A stretch of DNA of 64,000 nt from HGM12587 sp045128635. GTDB taxonomy: Bacteria; Bacillota; Clostridia; Lachnospirales; Lachnospiraceae. The DNA lies in assembly GCA_045128635.1 (NCBI GenBank), contig JBGVRS010000171.1:28529-92528 (forward strand), given 5' to 3'. The notes beneath the pieces are model-generated. The model was not told the origin of the DNA. It searched no databases and saw only the letters and a list, made by a program, of their open reading frames with translations. Positions 25,836-34,073 of the stretch are shown piece after piece. Position numbers and translations under genes: made by a program. Each line of letters starts with the position of its first letter. Position 1 is the stretch's first letter.

Positions 25836-28448
25836 ATGATGTTATTCCATTTTGAGCCCCTCGATACTGTAATACAGGAGCTGGAGTCTCACCCCTCTGC
25901 GGGACTTTCGTCTGCACAGATTCCTGAAAAACTTTCACAGTTCGGGGAAAACAAATTAACAGAAAAGAAGAAAAAAACAAATTTTCAACGTTTCCTTGAT
26001 CAGTTTAAGGATGTGATGATCTTAATCTTGCTAGTCGCAGCTGCAATTTCTTTTGTCATTGCCATCATTGAAGGAAATCCAAAGGAATTTTTTGAACCTG
26101 TACTGATCTTACTGATTGTTATTATTAACGCAATTATGGGTGTGGTTCAGGAAAGCAAGGCCGAGAAAGCACTGGATGCCCTAAAGAGCATGTCTGCTCC
26201 ACATGCCAGAGTCATTCGTGATGGTAAGGAGCAACTCATTAATGCTGACCAGTTGGTACCTGGTGATATCATTCATCTGGAAGCCGGAGATTTTGTTCCT
26301 GCAGATGCCAGACTCATTTCCAGCAGCAGCTTAAAGAGCGAAGAAGCTGCCCTTACCGGAGAATCTGTTCCATCCGAAAAAGATGCATCTGCACAGGTGG
26401 AAGCACAGTCACCTCTTGGCGACCGTACAAATATGGTGTTCTCAGGATGTTCGATTACTTATGGTACTGCTGCCGCTATTGTAACTGCCACAGGTATGGA
26501 CACTGAAATGGGTAAAATTGCAAACCTCTTAGACAGTGAAGAAGAAACGCAGACTCCACTGCAGCAGAAGCTTGCCCAGCTTGGTAAATACTTAGGCTTC
26601 CTTGCGATTGCAGCCTGCGGTGTTATTTTTGTCGTTGGTATCTTAAATGGAATTCCAACCATGGAAATCTTTATGACTGCTGTATCTCTTGCCGTATCTG
26701 CAATTCCGGAAGGGTTACCGGCAATCGTTACCATCGTTCTTTCCATCGGTGTACAGCGCATGGCTAAGAAAAATGCAATTATCCGCAGACTTCCAGCCGT
26801 AGAAACATTGGGAAGTGCCTCTGTCATCTGTTCTGATAAAACCGGAACTTTAACACAAAACCGCATGACTTTGGTAAAAGCATATCTTGATGGCGCTGAT
26901 AATACAGAAGATATTACCGATGCAAATTCTGAAAATGTACGCAAACTTTTATTATATGGAACACTTTGTTCCGATGGCTCCGTCGTTTTCGAAGACGGCA
27001 TGGAAAAACACCTTGGCGACCCGACAGAAACCTCTATCGTATATGCTGCACACAGAAACGGTATGGAAAAAGAGGAAGTTCAAAAATGTTATCCAAGGCT
27101 TTCCTGTATTCCGTTTGACTCAGATAGAAAGTTAATGACAACCATCAACGAAATTGATGGAAAATACATCGCCATTGTCAAAGGTGCATTTGATGTGATG
27201 GCAGACAGATGTATCAAAGGAGATTTAACTGCTGCCGCAAAAATCAATGACGAAATGAGCCAGAATGCGCTTCGTGTACTGGCAATCGGCTATAAAGAAT
27301 TAAAGAACATACCAGAAGTTCCAACCAGTGAAGAACTGGAATGCGACCTTACTTTCATGGGACTGGTCGGCATGATTGATCCGCCACGTGAAGAAGTAAA
27401 AGATGCTGTTGCAACATGTAAAGCTGCGGGAATCAAACCGGTCATGATCACCGGTGACCATATCGTAACCGCTACTGCCATTGCCAAAGCACTTGGCATC
27501 TGGGTGGAAGGCGACTTGTCAATCACCGGTGCAGAGCTAGATAACATGACCGACACAGAGCTTGATGCACAGGTTGGAAAGATTTCCGTTTATGCCCGTG
27601 TATCACCGGAAAACAAGATTCGAATTGTCAAGGCATGGCAAAGAGCCAGTCAGGTGGTTGCAATGACCGGAGATGGTGTAAATGACGCCCCGGCCTTAAA
27701 AGCCGCCGATATCGGATGTGCCATGGGTATCACCGGTACAGACGTAGCAAAAGGCGCTGCCGACATGACATTAACCGATGATAACTTTACAACCATCGTT
27801 TCTGCTGTTCGTGAAGGTCGAAGCATCTATGCAAATATTAAGAAGACCGTTGGCTTCTTACTTGGAACCAATATTGGTGAAGTAGTATCCGTATTTACTG
27901 CCATGCTGTTATGGCATAAATCGCCATTCCTCTCCATGCAGTTACTCTGGTTAAACCTCGTCACTGACAGTTTGCCAGCCATTGCACTTGGTATGGAACC
28001 AATTGAAGATGATATTATGGACGAAAAACCAAAGCCAAAGGACGAAGGACTTTTCGCACACGGATTTGGTATTCAGATCGTGTTGCAAGGCATTATGTTT
28101 GGCGTATTAACTCTCATTGCATTTAAAATGGGCGAAAATGCAACGGGCCAGCTTGCCGGAGGACAGACCATGGCATTTATGGTGCTTGCCCTTTCACAGG
28201 TCATCCACAGCTTTAATATGCGTTCCAGCCATTCCTTATTCAAAACCGGTATTTTTACAAACAAGAAATTAAACGGTGCTGCAGCCATTTCTATTTTACT
28301 GGTACTTGTGGTTCTCTTCACACCGCTGTCCATTCCGTTTGGACTGATTACACTTCCAGTGAATTTATATGCAAAAGGATTAATCTTAGTATTTATTCCA
28401 GTAGTTGTGATGGAACTTGCAAAAGCATTCAAGCTTGCAAAACATTAA
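25836..28448 (+). CDS. Cation-translocating P-type ATPase (PMCA/PacL-type calcium pump)
   Basis: 870 residues from the ATG at 25836 (a second ATG follows directly), with AGGAGG five to eight bases upstream. The cation ATPase N-domain comes first, then TGES actuator motif (AALTGESVPSEK), the PEGLPAIV ion-binding helix, phosphorylation site CSDKTGTLTQN, KGAFDV, and the TGDGVNDAPALKAADIG hinge. C-terminal helices carry NLVTDSLPAIALGME. The PEGLP and C-terminal NxxTD residues point to calcium or manganese export. It is transcribed with, or just before, the double Nudix gene. Confidence 0.92.
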   Translation: MMLFHFEPLDTVIQELESHPSAGLSSAQIPEKLSQFGENKLTEKKKKTNFQRFLDQFKDVMILILLVAAAISFVIAIIEGNPKEFFEPVLILLIVIINAIMGVVQESKAEKALDALKSMSAPHARVIRDGKEQLINADQLVPGDIIHLEAGDFVPADARLISSSSLKSEEAALTGESVPSEKDASAQVEAQSPLGDRTNMVFSGCSITYGTAAAIVTATGMDTEMGKIANLLDSEEETQTPLQQKLAQLGKYLGFLAIAACGVIFVVGILNGIPTMEIFMTAVSLAVSAIPEGLPAIVTIVLSIGVQRMAKKNAIIRRLPAVETLGSASVICSDKTGTLTQNRMTLVKAYLDGADNTEDITDANSENVRKLLLYGTLCSDGSVVFEDGMEKHLGDPTETSIVYAAHRNGMEKEEVQKCYPRLSCIPFDSDRKLMTTINEIDGKYIAIVKGAFDVMADRCIKGDLTAAAKINDEMSQNALRVLAIGYKELKNIPEVPTSEELECDLTFMGLVGMIDPPREEVKDAVATCKAAGIKPVMITGDHIVTATAIAKALGIWVEGDLSITGAELDNMTDTELDAQVGKISVYARVSPENKIRIVKAWQRASQVVAMTGDGVNDAPALKAADIGCAMGITGTDVAKGAADMTLTDDNFTTIVSAVREGRSIYANIKKTVGFLLGTNIGEVVSVFTAMLLWHKSPFLSMQLLWLNLVTDSLPAIALGMEPIEDDIMDEKPKPKDEGLFAHGFGIQIVLQGIMFGVLTLIAFKMGENATGQLAGGQTMAFMVLALSQVIHSFNMRSSHSLFKTGIFTNKKLNGAAAISILLVLVVLFTPLSIPFGLITLPVNLYAKGLILVFIPVVVMELAKAFKLAKH

Positions 28449-28486
28449 ATCTGAGGTACAATGTTGCCTAGGGAGGGGCAATACCT

Positions 28487-29509
28487 ATGAAAATGCGAAT
28501 GAGCACTTTATGCTACATTGAAAAGGATAACAAATATTTGATGCTTCACCGGGTGGTAAAGAAAAATGATGTAAATAAAGATAAATGGATTGGTGTCGGA
28601 GGCCACTTCGAATATGGGGAAAGTCCTGAAGACTGCGTCCTTCGTGAAGTGAAAGAAGAAACCGGCTACACCCTAACTTCTTATCAATATCGCGGACTGG
28701 TGACCTTTGTCTTTGCAGATGTAGAAATGGAATATATGTCTCTTTTTACCGCTGATGGATTTGAAGGAGAGCCGATCCCATGCAATGAAGGTATTCTTGA
28801 GTGGGTAGATATCGATGATGTCTGGAAACTGAATCTGTGGGAAGGTGATAAGATTTTTTTCCGCTTATTAGATGATAATATTCCTTTCTTTTCCTTAAAG
28901 CTTGTTTATAATTTGCAGGGACAACTAGAATCTGCCACGCTCAACGGAAAACCAATGGAAATGTTTGATGTCATCGACGAAAATGGAAACAAGACCGGTT
29001 CCATCAAAGAACGTGGTGTTGTTCACAGAGAAGGAACTCTTCACGCAACTGCTCACATTTGGATTGCCAGAGAAAATGAAAAGAGCGGCTATGACATTCT
29101 TTTGCAGAAACGCAGTTCTATCAAAGATTCTCACCCGGGCTGCTATGATATTTCTTCGGCCGGACACATTTGTGCCGGAGACTCTGTTTTGGAATCCGCT
29201 CTTCGAGAGCTTCATGAAGAACTTGGTATTGATGCCAAATCAGAACATTTAAAGGAATTTGGTATTCAGTATAAAAACTATGAAGGCGAGTTTTATGGAA
29301 AACCATTTAAGGATCATCAGAGAAGTATTTTATACTTATACTCAGAACCATTAGACGAAAAAGACCTTGTCTTACAAGAATCTGAAATTGAATCTGTCAT
29401 TTGGATGGATTATCTGGAAGCACTGCAGGCAATTCGTGAAAATACGATAAAACACTGTATCTATGAAGAAGAGTTCTGCAAGCTTGGAAAAGCCTTAGGA
29501 ATTTTGTAA
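28487..29509 (+). CDS. Double Nudix hydrolase (MutT-like plus IDI/YfcD-like)
   Basis: 340 residues with two Nudix domains. The first has a complete box (G39 to G60: GGHFEYGESPEDC then LREVKEETG) and resembles 8-oxo-dGTP diphosphatases. The second starts near residue 158 with FDVIDENGNKTG and resembles isopentenyl-diphosphate isomerase-like Nudix proteins. Its box runs G226 to G247, with aspartate 232 in place of the usual first glutamate. Each domain has its usual full length, so this is a true fusion. Both substrates are unknown. GAGGGG lies before the ATG. Confidence 0.88.
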   Translation: MKMRMSTLCYIEKDNKYLMLHRVVKKNDVNKDKWIGVGGHFEYGESPEDCVLREVKEETGYTLTSYQYRGLVTFVFADVEMEYMSLFTADGFEGEPIPCNEGILEWVDIDDVWKLNLWEGDKIFFRLLDDNIPFFSLKLVYNLQGQLESATLNGKPMEMFDVIDENGNKTGSIKERGVVHREGTLHATAHIWIARENEKSGYDILLQKRSSIKDSHPGCYDISSAGHICAGDSVLESALRELHEELGIDAKSEHLKEFGIQYKNYEGEFYGKPFKDHQRSILYLYSEPLDEKDLVLQESEIESVIWMDYLEALQAIRENTIKHCIYEEEFCKLGKALGIL

Positions 29510-29516
29510 AATTATG

Positions 29517-29568
29517 AGCCTTGCTCATGACTTTGATTTTAATCATAGTTATGAGTAAGGCTTTTTTT
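29517..29568. terminator. Terminator after the double Nudix gene
   Basis: A long imperfect stem (AGCCTTgCTCAT...ATGAGtAAGGCT, 29517-29562) is followed by seven Ts on the plus strand. It also lies between converging genes. Confidence 0.85.
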
Positions 29569-29581
29569 CATTTACTATATT

Positions 29582-30739
29582 TTACAAATTCATCTTCTTA
29601 CGTGCTGCCATAATACACTCCTGATCGATAAATTCTTTTTTCTGTACCATCATGCACACAGCAGCTTCGTTCAGCACAGACTCTATCGCCGAACAGCTCA
29701 TGCCATTAAATAAGTCGGCAAGTTTTTCTGCGTTTAGTTCTTCTGCCAAAGTCTTTCCTTTCGTATACATTTCCACCAGTTCCATTCTGGTCTTCTTATC
29801 AGGATTTCCAATGGTGTATTTTAAATCAAAACGCCCCGGACGAATGAGTGCCGGATCAAGTGCCGCATAAGAGTTGGTCGCAGCAATGACCATGACACCA
29901 TTGCCACCCTCAAAGCCATCCATCTCGTTTAACATAACTGTGATAAGACGGTTATTTTCCTTATCGATTCCGGAACCGCCATAGTTTCTCTTCTCGCCGA
30001 TACCATCAAATTCATCAATGAACAAAATACATGGTTTATATTTCTGAGCTTTTTTAAATAACTGTTTGATTTTTCTAGGTCCCAAAGACATCAGTGCGCT
30101 CTGAAAATCTGCACCTTTCGATGCGATAAAATTCACACCTGCTTCCTGTGCCAAAGCTTTTGCAAATAAAGTTTTTCCATTTCCCGGAGGCCCCTCTAAG
30201 ATAATTCCCTTGGTCGGACGGATTCCCTGCTGTTTGTACTTTTCAGGATTCTTTAAGATATCCACCGCATAAGACATTTCATTTTTCAGTTCGTCCATAC
30301 CTGCAATATCTTTAAATGATACGCCTGTATGTCTGACGACCTTAAAACTATCCTTATGTTCTTTCATAAATTTCTGTGAAACAAACCACACTGCGCCTAA
30401 GAAAACAACATAGAACATTACATCCAGTATGTAGATTAGAGGATCTTCTTCTGTTGCCAGATTTTCAACCTTTACTCCTGCCAAAAGTAATTTTTCTTTA
30501 AAACCATCATACTCCGGATTGTCTGTATAATAAGTGATTTCATCTGCATATTTTTTGAATTCCACTCTGTCAGTATCAATGACTGCGCTTTCGATTTTCT
30601 GTGCTTCTACTGCTTCATAAAAATCCGCATAACTTACATAAGTTCCTTTTTCTTCATCTCCAAATAAGAGATACGCAATTCCTGCAATTATTAGTAAAAG
30701 CAGAAGTATACGTGATGTTTTCTTTTTGTTCTTTACCAT
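29582..30739 (-). CDS. FtsH-like membrane AAA ATPase lacking the protease domain
   Basis: 385 residues against about 600-650 for FtsH. Order: membrane segment 10-27, FtsH extracellular domain (about 30-98), membrane segment 101-120, and AAA+ domain. Walker A is GPPGNGKT (183-190), Walker B ILFIDEFD (238-245), sensor AATN (286-289), and arginine fingers lie in LIRPGRFD (300, 303). The lid ends at the C-terminus; no HExxH peptidase follows. The usual pore loop FVGVGA reads ALMSLGP (215-221), so the aromatic is lost. The start ATG follows AGGAG. It is the last gene after the DUF2975-XRE-DUF2975 set. Confidence 0.87.
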   Translation of the reverse strand: MVKNKKKTSRILLLLLIIAGIAYLLFGDEEKGTYVSYADFYEAVEAQKIESAVIDTDRVEFKKYADEITYYTDNPEYDGFKEKLLLAGVKVENLATEEDPLIYILDVMFYVVFLGAVWFVSQKFMKEHKDSFKVVRHTGVSFKDIAGMDELKNEMSYAVDILKNPEKYKQQGIRPTKGIILEGPPGNGKTLFAKALAQEAGVNFIASKGADFQSALMSLGPRKIKQLFKKAQKYKPCILFIDEFDGIGEKRNYGGSGIDKENNRLITVMLNEMDGFEGGNGVMVIAATNSYAALDPALIRPGRFDLKYTIGNPDKKTRMELVEMYTKGKTLAEELNAEKLADLFNGMSCSAIESVLNEAAVCMMVQKKEFIDQECIMAARKKMNL

Positions 30740-30750
30740 TTTTTACTCCT

Positions 30751-31359
30751 CTATAATGTTTCATCGGATAACTGCTGTAATTCTGCTCCGTATCTGAAAA
30801 TATAGGATGCTAACAGAAACACAAAAAATACAATTAAAAATCCAAGTTCCAGTCGATAATCCGGAATTATCGCTAAAATATTCTTTCCGTCCACTAAACT
30901 TTCTAACTGATAATGATTCATTTTCATGGATGTTATCATTGCAGCACCCATATTTCCTATAATTCCGTAAACCAAGGTCAAGAAACTTAATTTTTTTAAA
31001 TAATCACTTATTGAACGATCAAATGGATTTCCTTCCATCATTGGAATCATCATTTTACGGGCATAACGAAAACCAATCCACAAAATGGCTAAAAGTATGA
31101 CTGTCCACACACAATTTCCCCATCCATAAGCCAAATCAATTCCCATCTCTGCCCCAGTGGCAAGTTCCATCGAAAACTCTCCCGTTGAAAATTTAATAAT
31201 ATCAGCGGTATTTACATTTTCAGGATTTACCAGATATGCAATATTTAGAAGCAAAAATCCGAATATCACTAAAACACCACCTACAATATTTACAATCTGC
31301 ACGACTTTTAATATTTTATCCAGCCTTTTTGCTGTTCCAATCAAACGTTCCTGATTCAT
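30751..31359 (-). CDS. DUF2975 membrane protein (copy 1)
   Basis: About 202 residues with four membrane segments (roughly 20-40, 83-100, 125-145, 170-195) and a conserved GNPFDRSISDYLKKL loop typical of DUF2975. I start at 31359, behind AAGGAGG, and not at the upstream in-frame ATG which overlaps the regulator gene. The C-terminus ASYIFRYGAELQQLSDETL is nearly identical to that of the paralogue two genes upstream. DUF2975 genes are commonly paired with small XRE regulators; the role is unknown. Confidence 0.85.
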   Translation of the reverse strand: MNQERLIGTAKRLDKILKVVQIVNIVGGVLVIFGFLLLNIAYLVNPENVNTADIIKFSTGEFSMELATGAEMGIDLAYGWGNCVWTVILLAILWIGFRYARKMMIPMMEGNPFDRSISDYLKKLSFLTLVYGIIGNMGAAMITSMKMNHYQLESLVDGKNILAIIPDYRLELGFLIVFFVFLLASYIFRYGAELQQLSDETL

Positions 31360-31369
31360 ATGCTCCTCC

Positions 31370-31582
31370 TTACTCATCTTTCTGATACTCTAAAATGTCT
31401 CCCGGCTGACAATTCAGTGCTTCACAAATTGCCTCCAATGTAGAGAAGCGAACCGCACTTACTTTTCCGGTTTTTAATTTTGATAAATTTACATTTGAAA
31501 CACCCACACGTTCTGATAGCTCATTCAAACTCATTTTGCGGTCTGCCATGACTCTGTCCAGACGTAAAATAATCTTTCCCAT
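31370..31582 (-). CDS. Small XRE/Cro-type regulator
   Basis: 70 residues, a single helix-turn-helix (SLNELSERVGVSNVNLSKLKTG) followed by FSTLEAICEALNCQPGDILEY, the YozG-like short form. It lies between two DUF2975 genes, with about ten bases on either side. It probably controls the cluster; a 16-bp palindrome at 32290-32305 upstream of the first gene is a candidate site. Confidence 0.9.
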   Translation of the reverse strand: MGKIILRLDRVMADRKMSLNELSERVGVSNVNLSKLKTGKVSAVRFSTLEAICEALNCQPGDILEYQKDE

Positions 31583-31591
31583 CTTTTTCTC

Positions 31592-32194
31592 CTACAATGT
31601 TTCATCGGATAATTTCTGCAACTCTGTCCCATATTGAAAAATATACGACATTAGAAAAATCATTGCTGCTACTATCAAAAATTTTGTATCCAACGTCACT
31701 GATAATTCGATATCTGTAATTCTTTCCGGACGAAACAGTTCACTGATATGATAAGCGGTATAACAAGTGGTATCAATTACCACTTTCACAACAGACCAAA
31801 TGGCACCGCCAACCAGTGTGAGAATTCCGAGTACCTTCAAATTCTTTGGCACACTTTCGTCAAAAGGTAACCCTTCTTTCATAGGCGCTAATATTTTTCT
31901 GAAAATTTTTGATGCATAGATGAGAAATCCACAAATTCCAATTCCAAACATTAGCCCAACAAAAAATCTGGTATTTATATACTGAACAGAAGGTGCATAT
32001 TCTGACGCAAGACCTACCTCTACACTTCCAAGGTTTAGCACCAGAGATTCTCTTAACATACTTTTATTCATCGAAATATTGCCAAGTTCTACAATTCCCA
32101 AAATAAGCATCAAGGCAGCGCCTATCATATTTCCGTACATCAAAATTTTTGCAACTGTATCAAGAGTTTTCGCCATCTTCTTTAGTTTTTCCAT
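31592..32194 (-). CDS. DUF2975 membrane protein (copy 2)
   Basis: About 200 residues, four membrane segments, and the DUF2975 loop GLPFDESVPKNLKVLG. The C-terminus MSYIFQYGTELQKLSDETL matches copy 1. I start at 32194, seven bases after CGGAGG. It is the first gene of the cluster behind a strong promoter. Overall identity to copy 1 is low except for the loop and the C-terminal 19 residues, so the pair diverged long ago or was built with a constrained C-terminus. Confidence 0.85.
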   Translation of the reverse strand: MEKLKKMAKTLDTVAKILMYGNMIGAALMLILGIVELGNISMNKSMLRESLVLNLGSVEVGLASEYAPSVQYINTRFFVGLMFGIGICGFLIYASKIFRKILAPMKEGLPFDESVPKNLKVLGILTLVGGAIWSVVKVVIDTTCYTAYHISELFRPERITDIELSVTLDTKFLIVAAMIFLMSYIFQYGTELQKLSDETL

Positions 32195-32241
32195 ACCCGC
32201 ACCTCCGTACATTCTTTCTGTTTCTTTCTGTTTGCACCTTC

Positions 32242-32271
32242 AGTATATGTTTTTATATATACGATTGTCAA
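32242..32271 (-). promoter_or_regulatory. Promoter of the DUF2975/XRE/FtsH-like cluster
   Basis: Minus strand TTGACA, 18-base spacer, TATACT, about 45 bases before the first start codon. Confidence 0.75.
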
Positions 32272-32289
32272 TGCTTTTTTATCGTTTAT

Positions 32290-32305
32290 CATTAAATATT
32301 TAATG
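32290..32305. promoter_or_regulatory. 16-bp perfect palindrome upstream of the cluster promoter
   Basis: CATTAAATATTTAATG is perfectly self-complementary and lies about 20 bases upstream of the -35 box. It could be an operator for the cluster's XRE protein, though an AT-rich palindrome can arise by chance. Confidence 0.4.
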
Positions 32306-32335
32306 TTTCTTCATTTTCCCAAGCAAGATAAAGCA

Positions 32336-32376
32336 AACTAGGGGAAAACGATATTATTAACCGTTTTCCCCTAGTT
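32336..32376 (-). terminator. Terminator after hicB
   Basis: AACTAGGGGAAAACG (32336-32350) pairs perfectly with CGTTTTCCCCTAGTT (32362-32376). The minus-strand tail is TGCTTT, so termination is likely. Confidence 0.75.
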
Positions 32377-32384
32377 ATTTTTAC

Positions 32385-32726
32385 TTATCCAATTTGAAGC
32401 ATATAGTTTTGTAGTGCCTTCTCAACTAAACTGTTTAAAGATACCTGTTTAGAAATCGCACATATTGCAATTTGTTTATGAAGTTCTGGAGAAATTCGAA
32501 TGTTAAAGCTACCCTTATATGCCTTTTCTGGTTCAATCCCTCCCTCTTCACAAAATTTAAGGTATGCATCCACGGATTCATGAAAATCCCTGACAAGTTC
32601 CTTCGCATTAATTCCTTCGTAGGAAATTAATGAGCGAATGCCTTGTACCTGACCAAAAAAAAGTTCATCCGTTTCTGAGAACTCAACACTTCCAATGTAT
32701 CCTTTGTATTCCATTGTATTTTTCAC
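32385..32726 (-). CDS. hicB: HicB-family antitoxin
   Basis: 113 residues. The N-terminal partial RNase-H-like fold (GYIGSVEFSETDELFFGQVQG) precedes a C-terminal ribbon-helix-helix (FNIRISPELHKQIAICAISKQVSLNSLVEKAL), the usual HicB plan. The start is a GTG at 32726 with AGGAGG five bases upstream; it overlaps the upstream stop codon as GTGA, the normal hicAB junction. The partner toxin gene survives only as a fragment, so this is an orphan antitoxin or a free regulator. Confidence 0.88.
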   Translation of the reverse strand: MKNTMEYKGYIGSVEFSETDELFFGQVQGIRSLISYEGINAKELVRDFHESVDAYLKFCEEGGIEPEKAYKGSFNIRISPELHKQIAICAISKQVSLNSLVEKALQNYMLQIG

Positions 32727-32812
32727 ACCAAGCCCTCCTTTTCTAAGGTTTCCACTAATTGCTTTATCTGATAATCCAGCAGTTCTTTTCTCGAATGTGG
32801 TTTATGTAGCAA
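32723..32812 (-). pseudogene. hicA: Remnant of a hicA toxin gene
   Basis: Twenty-nine codons ending in a TGA that overlaps hicB encode LLHKPHSRKELLDYQIKQLV and a further ETLEKEGLV. This resembles the C-terminal HRPH...LIxxLEEEG part of HicA toxins. It is preceded by an in-frame TAG and no start codon or upstream half exists; the promoter lies immediately before. The identification is by position and short similarity. Confidence 0.6.
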
Positions 32813-32861
32813 CTATTTTTAGTTGCATTATAATTATATGATATTAGTTCGTTTTTTTCAA
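32809..32861 (-). promoter_or_regulatory. hicB promoter with palindrome at the start site
   Basis: Minus strand TTGAAA (32861-32856), 17-base spacer, TATAAT (32838-32833). GCAACTA (32809-32815) and TAGTTGC (32820-32826) form an inverted repeat at the predicted transcription start, a plausible HicB operator. Confidence 0.6.
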
Positions 32862-32862
32862 C

Positions 32863-32900
32863 AAAAAAGAAATGTAAGATTCCTCTCACATTTCTTTTTC
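32863..32900 (-). terminator. Terminator after alaX
   Basis: AAAAAGAAATGT pairs with ACATTTCTTTTT around a 12-base loop with T-rich flanks. Confidence 0.7.
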
Positions 32901-32902
32901 TC

Positions 32903-34060
32903 TTATATCATATTTTCAATTTCTTCTAAAATTTCCTTTTTTGTACCATTCAAGGACCCCTGCACCATCTGTGGCTTTCCACCTCCTTTTCCATTAAACT
33001 TTGCATTCAACTGTTTTGAAATTTCACGAACATCCAGTTCTTTACTTCCTAGGATATAGTGATAACCTTTTTCGTCATTACCAATAAATGCCCCACAAAT
33101 TCCATCACAACGCTCCATGGCTCCATTGACAAAATTTCTCATCGCAATCGAATCCAAATCTTCTTCGAAAATGCATATACATTGATCTTCTGCATGAATC
33201 TTATCCAGCTTTTCCTGTAAATACATTGCCTGAATGTGATTTAACTGCTCACGAAGCTTCGCCTGCTGCTCCTGCAAGTGTTCCACTGCTTCTCCAATTT
33301 TCTCCGGTTTCGCAGAAAGTGCTGCAGATACTTTTCCCACAGATTCCTGCTTCTGCTGATAATCCTTCAAAGCTCGCATACCACAAACAATGGTCAAACG
33401 ACAGCCACCACGGTGTCTGTCACAGCTCTGGATTTTCAAAAGTCCAACTTCCGCCGTAGTCTTTACATGAGGTGCGCAACACGCACATCTGTCAATTCCG
33501 GGAATTTCTACGATGCGCACCTGACCTTCAATCTCTATCTTACTTCGATAGTCCATTTCAGCAAGTTCAGCTTTTGTCGGAAATTTCACCTGAACAGGAA
33601 TATTTTCATGAATTGCCTGATTTACTCTGATTTCCAGTTCACGTACCTGCTCTTCGCTCAATTCTCCATCAAAATCCAGTGTGGTAATTTCCGAACTCAA
33701 ATGAAATCCTACATTGTTATAATTATAAGTAGAGCAAACAATTCCGGATAAAATGTGTTCTCCTGTATGCTGCTGCATCTTATCAAAACGAATCGCAAAA
33801 TCTATTTTACCTGCTACCTTTGTACCTACTTCCAGCGGGGCTTTCGTTTCGTGATAGATGACACCATTCTTTTCACGGGTATCTGCCACTTTCACATCAT
33901 TTAACCAGCCGCTATCTCCAGTCTGACCGCCACCTTCCGGGAAGAATACCGTTTTATCAAGTGTAATCCTCCAAGTAGTTTCATTCTTCTGCTCACAGGA
34001 AACTACTGTAGCCTGAAATTCTTTTAAGTAACTGTCTTTATCATATAATTTTTCTGTCAT
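32903..34060 (-). CDS. alaX: Alanyl-tRNA editing protein, long AlaX type with DHHA1 domain
   Basis: About 385 residues. The editing core resembles the AlaRS second additional domain: VFFPEGGGQTGD, the zinc-binding QQHTGEHIL (HxxxH), and CACCAPHVKTT (CxxxH). A helical DHHA1-like C-terminal region ends with FNGKGGGKPQMVQG. Such proteins hydrolyse mischarged Ser- or Gly-tRNA-Ala in trans. I start at 34060, seven bases after GAAGGA. The gene follows the YkgJ-like gene, whose stop lies 13 bases upstream. Confidence 0.92.
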   Translation of the reverse strand: MTEKLYDKDSYLKEFQATVVSCEQKNETTWRITLDKTVFFPEGGGQTGDSGWLNDVKVADTREKNGVIYHETKAPLEVGTKVAGKIDFAIRFDKMQQHTGEHILSGIVCSTYNYNNVGFHLSSEITTLDFDGELSEEQVRELEIRVNQAIHENIPVQVKFPTKAELAEMDYRSKIEIEGQVRIVEIPGIDRCACCAPHVKTTAEVGLLKIQSCDRHRGGCRLTIVCGMRALKDYQQKQESVGKVSAALSAKPEKIGEAVEHLQEQQAKLREQLNHIQAMYLQEKLDKIHAEDQCICIFEEDLDSIAMRNFVNGAMERCDGICGAFIGNDEKGYHYILGSKELDVREISKQLNAKFNGKGGGKPQMVQGSLNGTKKEILEEIENMI

Positions 34061-34073
34061 TTCAATTTCCTTC

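Noticed and set aside
26459..28432. Minus-strand open frames under the P-type ATPase gene
   Set aside because: Shadows of a strongly conserved coding sequence; no start signals or family motifs.
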